Shown one piece after another: positions 1 through 10,684 of a DNA stretch of 64,000 bases. A program made the translations under genes and the position numbers. This DNA comes from Aquipseudomonas guryensis (GTDB lineage: Bacteria > Pseudomonadota > Gammaproteobacteria > Pseudomonadales > Pseudomonadaceae): the NCBI RefSeq assembly GCF_014164785.1, contig NZ_JACJFN010000004.1, forward strand, positions 186,001 to 250,000, given 5' to 3'. Under the pieces are notes generated by a model that saw only the letters and a program-made list of their open reading frames with translations, searched no databases and had not been told where the DNA came from. Positions within the stretch are counted from its first letter, which is position 1; each line of letters opens with the position of its first letter.

Positions 1-1
1 C

Positions 2-1162
2 AATGCCCTGTTCGACAAGCGCCTGGCCCAGGAAGAAGTGTGGATTCGCCAGGGCATCAAGGCCCGCCGTACCCGTAACGAAGGCCGCGTGCGCGCGCTC
101 AAGGAAATGCGCCAAGAACGCAGCGAGCGTCGTGAGCGCCAGGGCAAGGCCAATATCCAGCTGGAAACCGCCGACAAGTCCGGCAAGCAGGTGATGGTGG
201 TGGAGAACGTCAGCTTCGCCCACCCAGGCGGTCCCAAGCTGGTCGACGACTTCTCCTTCGTTCTGCAGCGCTCCGACCGCATCGGTCTGCTCGGCGCCAA
301 CGGTACGGGCAAGACCACGTTGCTGAAGATGTTGCTCGGGGATCTGCAGCCGACCAGCGGCAAGATCGAGGTGGGTACCAAGCTGGAAGTGGCGTATTTC
401 GACCAATTGCGTCACCAGCTGGAGCCGGAAAAGACGGTGATCGACAACGTCGCCGAGGGTCGCGACTTCATCACCATCGATGGTCAGAACCGCCATGTGC
501 TTAGCTATCTGGGCGACTTCCTGTTCAGCCCACAGCGTGCCCGTACCCCGGTCAAGGCGCTGTCGGGTGGCGAGCGGGCACGACTGTTGCTGGCCAAGCT
601 GTTCAGCAAACCGGCCAACCTGCTGGTGCTGGACGAACCGACCAACGACCTCGACGTGGAAACCCTTGAGTTGCTCGAAGAGGTGCTGCTGAATTTCCCC
701 GGCACCGTGCTGATGGTCAGCCACGATCGGGCCTTCCTCGACAACGTGGTGACCAGCACCCTGGTGTTCGAGGGCGAAGGGCGCGTGCGCGAGTACGTCG
801 GTGGTTACCAGGACTGGTTGCGCCAGGGCGGTTCGCCGCGGCTACTCGGTGTTGGCGAGAGCAAATCCGGTAAAGCAGAACTGAGCGCGGTGGCACCCGC
901 TGCGCCGGTAGTGGAGCCCGTGGTGGAAGTGCCGGCGGCGGCGAAGAAGAAACTCAGCTACAAGCTGCAGCGTGAGCTGGAAGCGATTCCCGGGCAGATC
1001 GACGCCCTGGAAAAGCAGCTCGCAGAGCTCCAGGCGCAGATCGCCGCTCCGGCGTTCTATCAGCAGTCGGCGGTTACCACCGCGGCGGTGCTGGATCGCC
1101 TGCAGAGCCTGCAAGAAGAACTGGACCAGCTCTTGGAGCGTTGGGCCGAATTGGAAGCCTAG
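2..1162 (+). CDS. uup: ABC-F ATPase Uup, 3' part (386 codons visible)
   Basis: This is the C-terminal portion of an ABC-F family ATPase of the Uup type, a soluble ribosome/DNA-associated protein with two ATPase domains and no membrane domain. The reading frame is open from the left edge, so the first ATPase domain lies outside the window. The second domain shows Walker A (GANGTGKTT), the signature LSGGERARLLLAK and Walker B (LLVLDEPTNDLD). A Lys-rich linker and a coiled-coil C-terminal segment (LEKQLAELQAQI) follow, which is the Uup-type C-terminal domain. Uup members help resolve stalled ribosomes and suppress transposon precise excision. The gene appears to stand alone before a small hairpin. 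Confidence 0.93.
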   Translation, partial: NALFDKRLAQEEVWIRQGIKARRTRNEGRVRALKEMRQERSERRERQGKANIQLETADKSGKQVMVVENVSFAHPGGPKLVDDFSFVLQRSDRIGLLGANGTGKTTLLKMLLGDLQPTSGKIEVGTKLEVAYFDQLRHQLEPEKTVIDNVAEGRDFITIDGQNRHVLSYLGDFLFSPQRARTPVKALSGGERARLLLAKLFSKPANLLVLDEPTNDLDVETLELLEEVLLNFPGTVLMVSHDRAFLDNVVTSTLVFEGEGRVREYVGGYQDWLRQGGSPRLLGVGESKSGKAELSAVAPAAPVVEPVVEVPAAAKKKLSYKLQRELEAIPGQIDALEKQLAELQAQIAAPAFYQQSAVTTAAVLDRLQSLQEELDQLLERWAELEA

Positions 1163-1175
1163 GGGCTGCTGATGT

Positions 1176-1195
1176 GTTGTCGCTGCTGCGACAAC
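1176..1195 (+). terminator. Short GC hairpin after uup, without T-tract
   Basis: A perfect 8-bp stem (GTTGTCGC / GCGACAAC) with a TGCT loop starts 13 nt after the uup stop codon. No run of T follows, so it is at best a weak or Rho-assisted terminator or an mRNA 3' end-stabilising hairpin. Confidence 0.3.
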
Positions 1196-1232
1196 GCGCG
1201 CGTATGCCCCCAATAGCCTGTCGGAGAGACGC

Positions 1233-1919
1233 ATGGCGATTGAGTACCGCATCACCCTGGATGACAACCATCAGTTCAGCTACAGGATCGAGCTGGACCG
1301 GCCTTACGATGCCCAGAGTGCTGAAACGATGCCCAAGTGGACGCGCCTGGAACATAACCAGTGCAGCAACTGCCCGCTGAACAAGGGCGAGTTCAGTCAC
1401 TGTCCGGCGGCCGTCGATCTGCATCGCGTGATCGAGGATTTCCATGGTCTGCCGGCCGTGAAGAAGGCGCAGGTCTGGGTGCGCACCCCGGAGCGCGAGT
1501 ACAACAAGTTGGTGGGTTTGGAGGAGGGCTTGCGCTCCTTGCTCGGGGTGATCATGGCGACCAGTGCCTGCCCGGTGCTGGCACGCCTGAAGCCGATGGC
1601 GCAGAACCATCTGCCGTTCGCCAGTAGCCAGGAGTTCATCCTGCGCACCATTTCCCTGTACCTGACGCGCCAGTATTTCAACTTCCGTGAGGGGCGTCGC
1701 CCGGATTGGGAGCTGAAAGGGCTGGTCAAGCAGTTCCAGCAGTTGCAGTTGGTCAACCAGGCCTTCTGGCAGCGGATTCTGGATGTCTGCGAAGGTGATT
1801 CCAACCTCAAGGCCTTCCTCACCTTCTTCTCCCTGTCGTCGAGCATGACCGTGTCACTGGAGACGCAGCTGCAGAAGATCCGTCCGCTGGTCATGAGTGC
1901 TGGCGACGCCAACGAATAA
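1233..1919 (+). CDS. Conserved hypothetical protein (DUF6901-like, 228 aa)
   Basis: This is a cytoplasmic protein of 228 aa without a signal peptide or membrane segment. Near residues 44-58 it has a Cys/His cluster (CSNCPLNKGEFSHC) that could bind a metal. A largely helical remainder follows, with an aromatic-rich middle (LTRQYFNFREGRRPDWELKG). I believe it belongs to the DUF6901 group found next to uup in pseudomonads, but no function is known to me. The start is supported by GGAGAG 5 nt upstream of the ATG. The downstream neighbour is convergent and only 20 bp away, with no obvious terminator between them. Confidence 0.8.
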   Translation: MAIEYRITLDDNHQFSYRIELDRPYDAQSAETMPKWTRLEHNQCSNCPLNKGEFSHCPAAVDLHRVIEDFHGLPAVKKAQVWVRTPEREYNKLVGLEEGLRSLLGVIMATSACPVLARLKPMAQNHLPFASSQEFILRTISLYLTRQYFNFREGRRPDWELKGLVKQFQQLQLVNQAFWQRILDVCEGDSNLKAFLTFFSLSSSMTVSLETQLQKIRPLVMSAGDANE

Positions 1920-1939
1920 GGCGTCTCGGCGCCCGCTGT

Positions 1940-2380
1940 TCAGCTCGGCTTCTTCAGGCGCACGGCCAGTACGTCGCAGGGCGCACCATGCAGCACGTCA
2001 TTGGCCGTGGAGCCGAGCAGCAGGGCCAGGCCGTGACGGCCATGGCTGCCGACCACGATCAGGTCGCAGCCCTGTTCCGTTGCCAGGCGATGAATCTCCT
2101 GGCGCGGCTGGCCGTAGACAAGATGGCGCTGTTCGCTGACCAGTTGTGGGTAACGTCCGGCAAAGCTTTGCAGGCGCTCACGGGCCTGGTCGAATTGCTG
2201 CTGTTGCAGCAGCGACAGATCCATCGGCACGTCACCGCCAAAGGCCATCGCCATCGGTTCGATGATATGCACCAAGGACGCCTTGGCTGTGCTGCTGGTC
2301 GCCAGCTCCAGGGCGCGAATCACAACTGGGTGGCATTCTTCGGTCAGGTCGACGGCAATCAGAATGTGTTGATAGGGCAT
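1940..2380 (-). CDS. Universal stress protein, single UspA domain
   Basis: This 146-aa protein is a single universal stress protein domain. It begins with the beta-strand signature HILIAVDLT and ends with the ATP-binding loop VVGSHGRHGLALLLGSTA, which fits the G-2x-G-9x-G(S/T) pattern of ATP-binding UspA members. A strong ribosome binding site (AAGGAGG) precedes the ATG. Members act in the cytoplasm and support survival in growth arrest or stress. The equivalent position in P. aeruginosa holds PA3017, as I recall. It is convergent with the upstream hypothetical gene and divergent from the small membrane-protein gene. Confidence 0.93.
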   Translation of the reverse strand: MPYQHILIAVDLTEECHPVVIRALELATSSTAKASLVHIIEPMAMAFGGDVPMDLSLLQQQQFDQARERLQSFAGRYPQLVSEQRHLVYGQPRQEIHRLATEQGCDLIVVGSHGRHGLALLLGSTANDVLHGAPCDVLAVRLKKPS

Positions 2381-2469
2381 GAGCGTTTCCTCCTTGGTTG
2401 AGGCAGCCTTTTATAAACAGTATGGCTTGCCTGCTTCATAACACAGGCTTTTGCCGCAGGGTGACAGAT

Positions 2470-2907
2470 ATGACCTGGTGGATTGTGGTTTTGCTGGTTG
2501 CTATGGCGCTCAGTCCGCTGGTCTGGCTGCGTCCTTCGCGCTTGCAGAGTGGGCAAATGGCCCAGCGTCTGGCAGCGCGTCGCCTGGGGCTGGGCATGCA
2601 GCTTACTCAGCAAGAGTGGCCGCATTGGCTGGAGTCCAGTCCGCCCGCTAGCTGTGCCCAATACCACCGGCCCCGGCGCAGTGGTCGTAGCGATTGCTGG
2701 AGTTATTGGCAGAGCGCTCCGGGGGTGTGGCTCAACCAGTGGCGTGAGCCCTGCAGCGATCCCGCATTGCAGGAATGCCTGCGCGAGTTGCCCGCGGATG
2801 TCTACAAGGTAGAGGCTGGGGCGCAGATGATTGCGTTGTACTGGGGCGAGCGGGGCGGCGAGGTCGAGCTGGGCGCAATTGCCGGTGCATTAGCCAAGCT
2901 GGCCTGA
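2470..2907 (+). CDS. Small membrane-anchored hypothetical protein (145 aa)
   Basis: The protein starts with a single hydrophobic segment (WWIVVLLVAMALSPLVWL) directly after the initiator. A basic, Trp-rich soluble part follows, including SDCWSYWQSAPGVWL. It is therefore likely an inner-membrane protein with one N-terminal anchor. I do not recognise a named domain. I chose the ATG at 2470 because AGGG lies about 9 nt upstream and because the hydrophobic segment then begins at residue 2. An in-frame codon at 2398 would add 24 residues without a clear ribosome binding site. P. aeruginosa has hypothetical genes at the same place beside fadBA. Confidence 0.7.
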   Translation: MTWWIVVLLVAMALSPLVWLRPSRLQSGQMAQRLAARRLGLGMQLTQQEWPHWLESSPPASCAQYHRPRRSGRSDCWSYWQSAPGVWLNQWREPCSDPALQECLRELPADVYKVEAGAQMIALYWGERGGEVELGAIAGALAKLA

Positions 2908-3070
2908 TAGGTTTAGTGCCGCTATCCGCAGCATTATTTACCCTGTGAATGTGCTTTATCAGAACGTCGAAGTGCTCTGGAGCGCGGGTTTCGCCAGTGT
3001 TTTGTGGCTTTTAGGTCGATTCTGGTCATTGCGTGACGCTGCGCCCATTTGCTGCGCCAGTGACGGGCAA

Positions 3071-3097
3071 TTGACAATTGTCGGGTTTTCACAGAAT
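3071..3097 (+). promoter_or_regulatory. Possible sigma-70 promoter for fadBA
   Basis: An exact -35 hexamer TTGACA (3071-3076) is followed after 15 nt by CAGAAT (3092-3097), which matches 4 of 6 bases of the -10 consensus. The spacing is short, so the -10 assignment is weak. The predicted transcription start would fall just before or within the PsrA-like site, which suits repression. Confidence 0.35.
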
Positions 3098-3113
3098 GTG
3101 TGCGCACCCAAAT

Positions 3114-3127
3114 CAAACGGGCGTATG
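3114..3127. promoter_or_regulatory. Candidate PsrA operator upstream of fadB
   Basis: The sequence CAAAC-GGGC-GTATG fits the PsrA pattern (C/G)AAAC-N2-4-GTTT(G/C) with one mismatch in the right half. PsrA is known to repress the fadBA operon in P. aeruginosa and to be released by long-chain fatty acids. psrA itself lies 9 kb downstream with two near-perfect copies of the same motif. The site is placed just downstream of the TTGACA hexamer. Confidence 0.5.
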
Positions 3128-3289
3128 AATTGAGCGTTTGCCGGTCTCGGCAGCGCCTTTACAGCCCGATTATCGCATCGGTGGGTGTGCCAGGCCGATT
3201 GCGGCTATGCTCGACGGCTGCGCCGCGGGCAAGCCTGCTAGTCGGCTCCGATGTGTACTGTTCAGCTTCCATACCGTGGAGATCAGTTG

Positions 3290-5437
3290 ATGATTTACGA
3301 AGGTAAAGCCATCACGGTTAAGGCTCTTGAGAGCGGCATCGTCGAATTGAATTTCGACCTCAAGGGTGAGTCCGTTAACAAGTTCAACCGTCTCACTCTG
3401 AGCGAGCTGCGCCAGTCCGTGGACGCCATCAAGGCTGACGGTTCGATCAAGGGCGTAATCGTTACCAGCGGCAAAGACGTGTTCATCGTCGGTGCCGACA
3501 TCACCGAGTTCGTCGATAACTTCAAGTTGCCCGACGAAGAGCTGGTAGCCGGCAACCTCGAAGCCAACAAGATCTTCAGCGACTTCGAAGACCTCAATGT
3601 GCCGACCGTAGTGGCCATCAACGGCATCGCCCTGGGTGGCGGTTTCGAAATGTGCCTGGCCGCTGACTACCGCGTTGCCGCAGAGACCGCCAAGGTCGGC
3701 CTGCCGGAAGTCAAACTGGGTATCTACCCGGGCTTCGGTGGCACCGTGCGTCTGCCGCGCGTGATCGGTACCGACAACGCCATCGAGTGGATTGCTTCCA
3801 GCAAGGAAGCCAAAGCTGCCGACGCCCTGAAAGTAGGCGCGGTCGACGCTGTCGTCGCTCCCGCCAAGCTCAAAGACGCCGCTCTGGACCTGATCAAACG
3901 CGCCATCTCCGGCGAGCTGGACTACAAGGCCAAGCGTCAGCCCAAGCTGGAAAAGATCAAGCTCAACGCCATTGAGCAGATGATGTGCTTCGAAACCGCC
4001 AAAGGTTTCGTCGCAGGCCAGGCCGGTCCGAACTACCCGGCCCCGGTCGAAGCCATCAAGACCATCCAGAAAGCCGCCAACTTCGGTCGCGACAAAGCGC
4101 TGGAAGTGGAAGCCGCAGGCTTCGTCAAGCTGGCCAAGACTTCGGTTGCGGAAAGCCTGATCGGTCTGTTCCTGAATGACCAGGAACTGAAGAAGAAAGC
4201 CAAGCAGCACGACGAAATCGCGCGTGACGTGAAACTGGCTGCCGTACTGGGCGCGGGCATCATGGGTGGCGGTATCGCCTACCAGTCGGCCTCCAAAGGC
4301 ACCCCGATCCTGATGAAGGATATCCGCGAAGAGGGTATCCAGATGGGTCTGGCCGAGGCTTCCAAGCTGCTCGGCAGTCGCGTCGCCAAAGGCCGCATGA
4401 CGCCGGCGAAGATGGCCGAAGCCCTGACCGGTATTCGTCCGACCATGTCCTACGGTGATTTCGGCAACGTCGATATCGTCGTCGAAGCCGTAGTCGAGAA
4501 TCCGAAGGTCAAGCAGATCGTACTCGCCGAAGTGGAAGGTGTGGTTCGCGAAGACGCGATCCTGGCTTCCAACACCTCGACCATTTCCATCAACTTGCTG
4601 GCCAAGGCCCTCAAGCGTCCGGAAAACTTCGTCGGCATGCACTTCTTCAACCCGGTGCACATGATGCCGCTGGTTGAAGTCATCCGTGGCGAGAAGTCCA
4701 GCGATGTAGCCGTAGCTACCACCGTTGCTTACGCCAAGAAGATGGGCAAGAGCCCGATCGTGGTCAACGATTGCCCGGGCTTCCTGGTCAACCGCGTGCT
4801 GTTCCCGTACTTCGGCGGCTTCTCCAAGCTGCTCGGTTTCGGTGTCGACTTCGTGCGTATCGACAAGGTCATGGAGAAGTTCGGCTGGCCCATGGGCCCG
4901 GCGTACCTGTCCGACGTGGTCGGTATCGACACCGGTCACCATGGCCGTGACGTGATGGCCGAAGGCTTCCCGGATCGTATGGGCGTGGAAGGCAAGACTG
5001 CCGTCGACGTGATGTACGACGCCAATCGCCTGGGTCAGAAAAATGGCAAGGGTTTCTACGCTTACGAGATGGACAAGCGTGGCAAGCCGAAGAAGGTCTC
5101 CGACCCGGTTGCCTACGATCTGCTCAAGACCATCGTGACCGAGCAGCGTGAAGTAACTGACGAAGACATCATCAACTTCATGATGATCCCGCTGTGCCTG
5201 GAAACCGTTCGTTGCCTGGAAGATGGCATCGTTGAAACCGCTGCCGAGGCCGACATGGGCCTGATCTACGGCATCGGCTTCCCGCCCTTCCGTGGTGGTG
5301 CACTGCGTTACATCGACTCCATCGGTGTAGCCGAATTCGTGGCCCTGGCTGACAAATATGCCGACCTGGGCGCGCTGTACTACCCGACCGCCAAACTTCG
5401 CGAAATGGCCAAAAACGGCCAGAAGTTTTTCGGTTAA
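3290..5437 (+). CDS. fadB: Fatty-acid oxidation complex alpha subunit FadB
   Basis: This is the multifunctional beta-oxidation subunit, 715 aa, the usual length. Residues 1-190 form the enoyl-CoA hydratase/isomerase domain, with the oxyanion-hole segment IALGGGFEM and the two acidic residues Glu120 and Glu140 (GLPEVKLG). From about residue 315 comes the L-3-hydroxyacyl-CoA dehydrogenase domain, with the NAD motif GAGIMGGG and the signature [13 protein letters not shown]. With FadA it forms the alpha2-beta2 complex that degrades fatty acyl-CoA. I placed the start at the ATG preceded by TGGAG. The in-frame ATG 39 nt upstream has no comparable site and adds residues not usual for the family. fadA follows after 30 nt. 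Confidence 0.98.
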   Translation: MIYEGKAITVKALESGIVELNFDLKGESVNKFNRLTLSELRQSVDAIKADGSIKGVIVTSGKDVFIVGADITEFVDNFKLPDEELVAGNLEANKIFSDFEDLNVPTVVAINGIALGGGFEMCLAADYRVAAETAKVGLPEVKLGIYPGFGGTVRLPRVIGTDNAIEWIASSKEAKAADALKVGAVDAVVAPAKLKDAALDLIKRAISGELDYKAKRQPKLEKIKLNAIEQMMCFETAKGFVAGQAGPNYPAPVEAIKTIQKAANFGRDKALEVEAAGFVKLAKTSVAESLIGLFLNDQELKKKAKQHDEIARDVKLAAVLGAGIMGGGIAYQSASKGTPILMKDIREEGIQMGLAEASKLLGSRVAKGRMTPAKMAEALTGIRPTMSYGDFGNVDIVVEAVVENPKVKQIVLAEVEGVVREDAILASNTSTISINLLAKALKRPENFVGMHFFNPVHMMPLVEVIRGEKSSDVAVATTVAYAKKMGKSPIVVNDCPGFLVNRVLFPYFGGFSKLLGFGVDFVRIDKVMEKFGWPMGPAYLSDVVGIDTGHHGRDVMAEGFPDRMGVEGKTAVDVMYDANRLGQKNGKGFYAYEMDKRGKPKKVSDPVAYDLLKTIVTEQREVTDEDIINFMMIPLCLETVRCLEDGIVETAAEADMGLIYGIGFPPFRGGALRYIDSIGVAEFVALADKYADLGALYYPTAKLREMAKNGQKFFG

Positions 5438-6643
<1,206 letters not shown>

Positions 6644-6657
6644 GCGTTTCGAGATGG

Positions 6658-6690
6658 AAAAACCGGGGCCCTGTGCCCCGGTTTTTGTTT
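6658..6690 (+). terminator. Rho-independent terminator of fadBA
   Basis: A 12-bp perfect stem (AAAAACCGGGGC paired with GCCCCGGTTTTT, loop CCTGT) is followed by further T residues. The A-tract on the left makes it usable in both directions. Confidence 0.93.
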
Positions 6691-6718
6691 TTGGGTAATC
6701 CGCTTCGGGAGTCGAACC

Positions 6719-6955
6719 ATGCAGCTGCAACCCGGCTTGTACCGCCACTACAAAGGCCCGCAATACCGTGTGTTCGGTGTTGCCCGGCATTCCGAGACGG
6801 AAGAGGATGTAGTGGTCTACCAGGCCCTGTACGGCGAGTTCGGCCTGTGGGTCAGGCCACTCGAGATGTTCTGCAGCACGGTCGAGGTGGACGGCGAGAC
6901 AGTCCCGCGCTTTGCTTTGATCGAGGCCGAACCGGCACGCTTCGCCAAGGAGTGA
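6719..6955 (+). CDS. DUF1653 domain protein (78 aa)
   Basis: This is a small cytoplasmic protein that consists entirely of a DUF1653 domain. It begins with the typical GLYRHYKGPQYRVFGVARHSE and contains the family pattern VVYQALYG..GLWVRPLEMF. No biochemical role is established to my knowledge. The fold is thought to be a small beta barrel. A ribosome binding site GGGAG lies 8 nt before the ATG. It sits between the fadBA terminator and the topA promoter, so it is probably a monocistronic gene. Confidence 0.9.
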   Translation: MQLQPGLYRHYKGPQYRVFGVARHSETEEDVVVYQALYGEFGLWVRPLEMFCSTVEVDGETVPRFALIEAEPARFAKE

Positions 6956-6968
6956 GCAAGCAGCGCGC

Positions 6969-6998
6969 TTGACCTCACCTCGACGGCCACTATATATA
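6969..6998 (+). promoter_or_regulatory. Sigma-70 promoter of topA
   Basis: TTGACC (6969-6974) is followed by an alternating TATATATA run (6991-6998) that offers a -10 hexamer TATATA at a spacing of 16 or 18 nt. The predicted transcript starts near 7004, which gives a leader of about 50 nt before topA. Confidence 0.65.
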
Positions 6999-7057
6999 GC
7001 GGTGCCTTTAGCGGCGCCGCCCGCTTTTACTCTCAGAATTCAGGAATTTTCCAATCC

Positions 7058-9667
7058 ATGGGCAAATCGCTGGTCATCGTGGAATCCCCGGCCAAGGCCA
7101 AGACCATCAACAAGTATCTGGGCAACCAGTACGTGGTGAAGTCGAGCATCGGCCATATCCGTGACCTGCCTACCAGCGGTTCGGCCAGTAGCGCCAAGGA
7201 GCCCGTCAAGCGCGGCAAGGCGGCTGCGGGCGAAGCGCCGGCGCTGTCGCCCAAGGAAAAGGCCAAGCGCCAGCTAGTGTCGCGCATGGGCGTCGATCCG
7301 GAACATGGCTGGAAGGCCAAGTACGAGATCCTGCCCGGCAAGGAAAAGGTGATCGAGGAACTGCGCCGCCTGGCCAAGGATGCCGACACTATCTATCTCG
7401 CAACCGACTTGGATCGCGAGGGGGAAGCCATCGCCTGGCACCTGCGCGAAGCCATTGGTGGCGATGACAGCCGCTACAAGCGTGTGGTGTTCAACGAAAT
7501 CACCAAGAAGGCCATCCAGGAAGCCTTCTCCAAGCCCGGCGAGCTGGATATCAACCGGGTCAACGCCCAACAGGCGCGCCGCTTCCTCGATCGCGTGGTC
7601 GGCTACATGGTCTCGCCGCTGCTGTGGCAGAAGATCGCCCGTGGCCTGTCTGCCGGCCGCGTGCAGTCGGTAGCGGTGAAACTGGTGGTCGAACGCGAGA
7701 AAGAGATCCGCGCCTTCGTCCCGGAAGAATATTGGGAAGTGCACGCCGATCTCGGTACCGCCAAGAACGCCAATGTGCGTTTCGAAGTGGTGCGCGAGAA
7801 GGGCGAAGCCTTCAAACCGGTCAATGAAGCCCAGGCCATGGCGGCGCTGGAGAAGCTCAAGGCCTCCAGTTACAGCATCGCCAAGCGCGAAGACCGGCCG
7901 ACCAGCAGCAAGCCGTCGGCGCCGTACATCACCTCGACCCTGCAGCAGGCGGCGAGTAATCGTCTCGGCTTCGGCGTGAAGAAGACCATGATGATGGCCC
8001 AGCGGCTCTACGAGGCCGGCTACATCACCTATATGCGTACCGACTCGACCAACCTCTCGGCCGATGCCGTGGAGATGGTGCGTGGCTTCATCGAGAGCGA
8101 GTACGGCAAGAAGTACCTGCCGGCCAAGCCGAATGTCTATTCGAGCAAGGAGGGCGCCCAGGAGGCACACGAGGCGATCCGTCCGTCCGACGTCAATCTG
8201 CGTCCGACCCAGATCTCCGGCATGGAGCGCGACGCTGAGCGCCTCTACGAGCTGATCTGGCGCCAGTTCGTCGCCTGCCAGATGCCGCCAGCCGAATACC
8301 TGTCGACCAGCGTTACCGTGGCCGCCGGCACCTTCGAGCTGCGCGCCAAGGGCCGTATCCTCAAGTTCGATGGTTACACCAGGGCGCAGCCGCAGCAGAG
8401 CAAGCCGGGCGAAGACGACGTGCTGCCGGACATGAACGAGGGCGAGACGCTCAAGCTGATCAAGCTCGACCCCAGCCAGCACTTCACCAAGCCGCCGGCA
8501 CGCTTCTCCGAAGCCAGCCTGGTCAAGGAGCTGGAGAAGCGCGGTATCGGTCGTCCGTCGACCTACGCGGCAATCATCTCGACCATCCAAGAGCGTGGCT
8601 ATGTGACGGTGCAGAATCGTCGCTTCTACGCCGAGAAGATGGGTGACATCGTCACCGAGCGCCTCAACGAAAGCTTCTCCAACCTGATGGACTACGGCTT
8701 CACTGCCGGCATGGAAGAGCATCTGGACGACGTGGCTCAGGGCGAGCGCGACTGGAAGCACGTCCTCGACGACTTCTACGGCGACTTCAAGAAGAAGCTG
8801 GAAGTGGCGGAAGTGGCCGACAGCGGCATGCGCGCCAACCAGCCGACCCTGACCGACATTGCCTGCCGTGATTGCGGTCGGCCGATGATGATTCGTACCG
8901 CCTCCACCGGCGTGTTCCTTGGTTGCTCCGGCTACGCCCTGCCGCCGAAAGAACGCTGCAAGGCCACCATCAACCTGATTCCGGGCGACGAAATCGCCGC
9001 CGATGACGAAGGTGAGTCCGAGTCGCGCGTGCTGCTCAACAAACACCGCTGCCCGATCTGCGCCACGGCGATGGACGCCTACCTGCTGGATGAAACCCGC
9101 AAGCTGCATATCTGCGGCAACAACCCGGATTGCTCGGGTTACGAGATCGAGCAGGGCCAGTACCGCATCAAGGGCTATGAAGGGCCGAGCCTGGAGTGCG
9201 ACAAGTGCGGCAGCGAAATGCAGCTGAAGACTGGTCGCTTCGGCAAGTTTTTCGGTTGCACCAACAGCACCTGCAAGAACACCCGCAAGCTGCTGCGCAG
9301 CGGCGAGGCGGCGCCACCGAAGATGGATGCGGTGCAGATGCCGGAGCTCAAGTGCGAGAAGGTCAATGACACCTACGTACTGCGTGACGGCGCTTCCGGT
9401 CTGTTCCTGGCTGCCAGCCAGTTCCCGAAGAACCGCGAAACCCGTGCGCCGCTGGTGCTGGAGCTGATCCCGCATAAAGACGAGATCGATCCCAAGTACC
9501 ACTTCCTGCTGGAGGCACCGAAGAAGGATCCGGAAGGCCGTCCGGCGGTTATCCGCTACAGCCGCAAGACCAAGGAGCAGTATGTGCAGAGCGAGGTGGA
9601 CGGCAAGCCCACCGGCTGGCGCGCCTTCTTCTCGGGCGGCAAGTGGAAAGTGGAAAGCAAGGGCTGA
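7058..9667 (+). CDS. topA: DNA topoisomerase I
   Basis: This type IA topoisomerase (869 aa) relaxes negative supercoils by single-strand passage. The N-terminal TOPRIM domain starts at once ([19 protein letters not shown]) and carries the acidic metal-binding motif [15 protein letters not shown]. The catalytic Tyr is residue 325 in [14 protein letters not shown]. The C-terminal third contains several zinc-ribbon repeats with paired cysteines (CRDCG, CPICA with CGNNPDC, CDKCG with CTNSTC), as in E. coli TopA. AGGAA lies about 9 nt upstream of the start. It is essential and constitutively expressed in related bacteria. An AT-rich promoter is visible just upstream. Confidence 0.98.
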   Translation: MGKSLVIVESPAKAKTINKYLGNQYVVKSSIGHIRDLPTSGSASSAKEPVKRGKAAAGEAPALSPKEKAKRQLVSRMGVDPEHGWKAKYEILPGKEKVIEELRRLAKDADTIYLATDLDREGEAIAWHLREAIGGDDSRYKRVVFNEITKKAIQEAFSKPGELDINRVNAQQARRFLDRVVGYMVSPLLWQKIARGLSAGRVQSVAVKLVVEREKEIRAFVPEEYWEVHADLGTAKNANVRFEVVREKGEAFKPVNEAQAMAALEKLKASSYSIAKREDRPTSSKPSAPYITSTLQQAASNRLGFGVKKTMMMAQRLYEAGYITYMRTDSTNLSADAVEMVRGFIESEYGKKYLPAKPNVYSSKEGAQEAHEAIRPSDVNLRPTQISGMERDAERLYELIWRQFVACQMPPAEYLSTSVTVAAGTFELRAKGRILKFDGYTRAQPQQSKPGEDDVLPDMNEGETLKLIKLDPSQHFTKPPARFSEASLVKELEKRGIGRPSTYAAIISTIQERGYVTVQNRRFYAEKMGDIVTERLNESFSNLMDYGFTAGMEEHLDDVAQGERDWKHVLDDFYGDFKKKLEVAEVADSGMRANQPTLTDIACRDCGRPMMIRTASTGVFLGCSGYALPPKERCKATINLIPGDEIAADDEGESESRVLLNKHRCPICATAMDAYLLDETRKLHICGNNPDCSGYEIEQGQYRIKGYEGPSLECDKCGSEMQLKTGRFGKFFGCTNSTCKNTRKLLRSGEAAPPKMDAVQMPELKCEKVNDTYVLRDGASGLFLAASQFPKNRETRAPLVLELIPHKDEIDPKYHFLLEAPKKDPEGRPAVIRYSRKTKEQYVQSEVDGKPTGWRAFFSGGKWKVESKG

Positions 9668-9737
9668 GTGACCGAGTCCGGCGCGCCTGGCGCGCTGGCA
9701 GGTAATCGGCTTCGCATGAAGTCTGGAGGGCCTTGCC

Positions 9738-10256
9738 ATGGCGCATGAGCTGTATACCCGCACCAATCAGAAGGTCTATTTTGCCGGTCTGGCGTTGGAG
9801 AACCTGCGCAAGGCCGAGACAGGCACGTCGATGCACGGCCAGGGGCAGGTGCAGGCCGAGCGTGAGGCTGCGCTGTTCCATCTGTACGGCGCGTTGCTCG
9901 GGCTGTGCCATGAGATTGCCGGCTACTACCGTCTGCCGGAAGCCAACGTGCCGCGCGCCGAGTTGCTGCTGAATCAGGCTGTGTTGCAGGCAGCCCCAAG
10001 CCCTGAATTGGCCGAGCTGGTCGAGTTGGCGCAGCAGTCGGAAACCTGGCTGGCGCAGCTGCTGCAGGCTTACGCCAAATTGTTCCTGCCGCCACAGGCG
10101 CCAAAGACGGCCAAAGTCGATCCGACTTTGCCGCTGATCCAGGCTGTCAGTGTCGAAGAAGAAGTGCCGCAATTGGGGCGCGAAGAGCTGGAAGCCTGGC
10201 GTCAGCAGCTCAAGCAGCTGGCCCTGCGCTTTCGCGAGTCGCTCAGCGAGTGCTGA
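9738..10256 (+). CDS. DUF6586 family hypothetical protein (172 aa)
   Basis: This is a soluble, mostly alpha-helical protein with many Leu, Ala and Gln residues (LFHLYGALLGLCHEIAGYY, then WRQQLKQLALRFRESL at the end). I take it to be the DUF6586 protein encoded between topA and lexA in pseudomonads, for which no function is known to me. The ribosome binding site GGAGG lies 8 nt upstream of the ATG. A related small gene follows 81 nt downstream in the same direction, and the order is conserved with P. aeruginosa as I recall it. Confidence 0.8.
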   Translation: MAHELYTRTNQKVYFAGLALENLRKAETGTSMHGQGQVQAEREAALFHLYGALLGLCHEIAGYYRLPEANVPRAELLLNQAVLQAAPSPELAELVELAQQSETWLAQLLQAYAKLFLPPQAPKTAKVDPTLPLIQAVSVEEEVPQLGREELEAWRQQLKQLALRFRESLSEC

Positions 10257-10337
10257 GTGCTGAGTGCAAAGGGATGGGTGGGCTAGGGCGGTTATCTCTT
10301 GGCTGGTACACTGCCCGTCTGATTGGAGAATTTTGCT

Positions 10338-10571
10338 ATGCCTACATCCTTCCTGGAAATCGTCGAGCTTCCTGACGGCCGCATTGCTCTGCGCCGTGCC
10401 GAGGATGAGGAAACCCTGGTCACCCTGGATTTCTCCGCCGATGCCAAAGCCTTTCTGCAGGGGCAACACGTCGAAGTGGCCAAGGCCATGCTGAACGTTG
10501 GTGTGCAAATGGCTGGTCGCCTCGCCGAAGGCGATATGGAGCATGATGATCAGCCGCGGGTGCTGCATTGA
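10338..10571 (+). CDS. Small conserved hypothetical protein (77 aa)
   Basis: This acidic protein of 77 aa begins PTSFLEIVELPDGRIALRRAEDEE and has no membrane segment or metal motif. It looks like a small beta-alpha domain, but I do not recognise the family. The start at 10338 is supported by GGAG at 10325-10328. An in-frame TTG at 10323 lies across that ribosome binding site and is less likely. The downstream neighbour sulA is convergent, with a 113-bp gap in which I see no clear terminator. Confidence 0.75.
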   Translation: MPTSFLEIVELPDGRIALRRAEDEETLVTLDFSADAKAFLQGQHVEVAKAMLNVGVQMAGRLAEGDMEHDDQPRVLH

Positions 10572-10684
10572 TCCAGCCCCATGGCTGACGCTTGATCACT
10601 TCAGGCAAGCGTTAGCGCAATACCCTCTTTCTACAGAAACATCTTCTGCAGACTTCAGGCGAGGCAGTTGCTGCCCCTGGCCAA

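Larger units (their letters stand above)
2908..3289. other. Regulatory intergenic region upstream of fadBA
   Basis: This is a 382-bp non-coding stretch. Its first 160 bp show nothing I can interpret. The right half holds a canonical TTGACA hexamer at 3071, a PsrA-like half-palindrome pair at 3114-3127, and a GC-rich leader ending in the fadB ribosome binding site (TGGAG). No transcription terminator for the upstream gene is visible. Confidence 0.6.

Noticed and set aside
3114..3146. A wider CAAAC-N17-GTTTG pair upstream of fadB
   Set aside because: PsrA sites have only 2-4 bases between half-sites. The closer CAAAC-GGGC-GTATG fits better.
7274..9766. An 830-codon open frame on the minus strand opposite topA
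   Set aside because: It is of the same nature: no domain, no ribosome binding site, and fully covered by a certain gene on the other strand.
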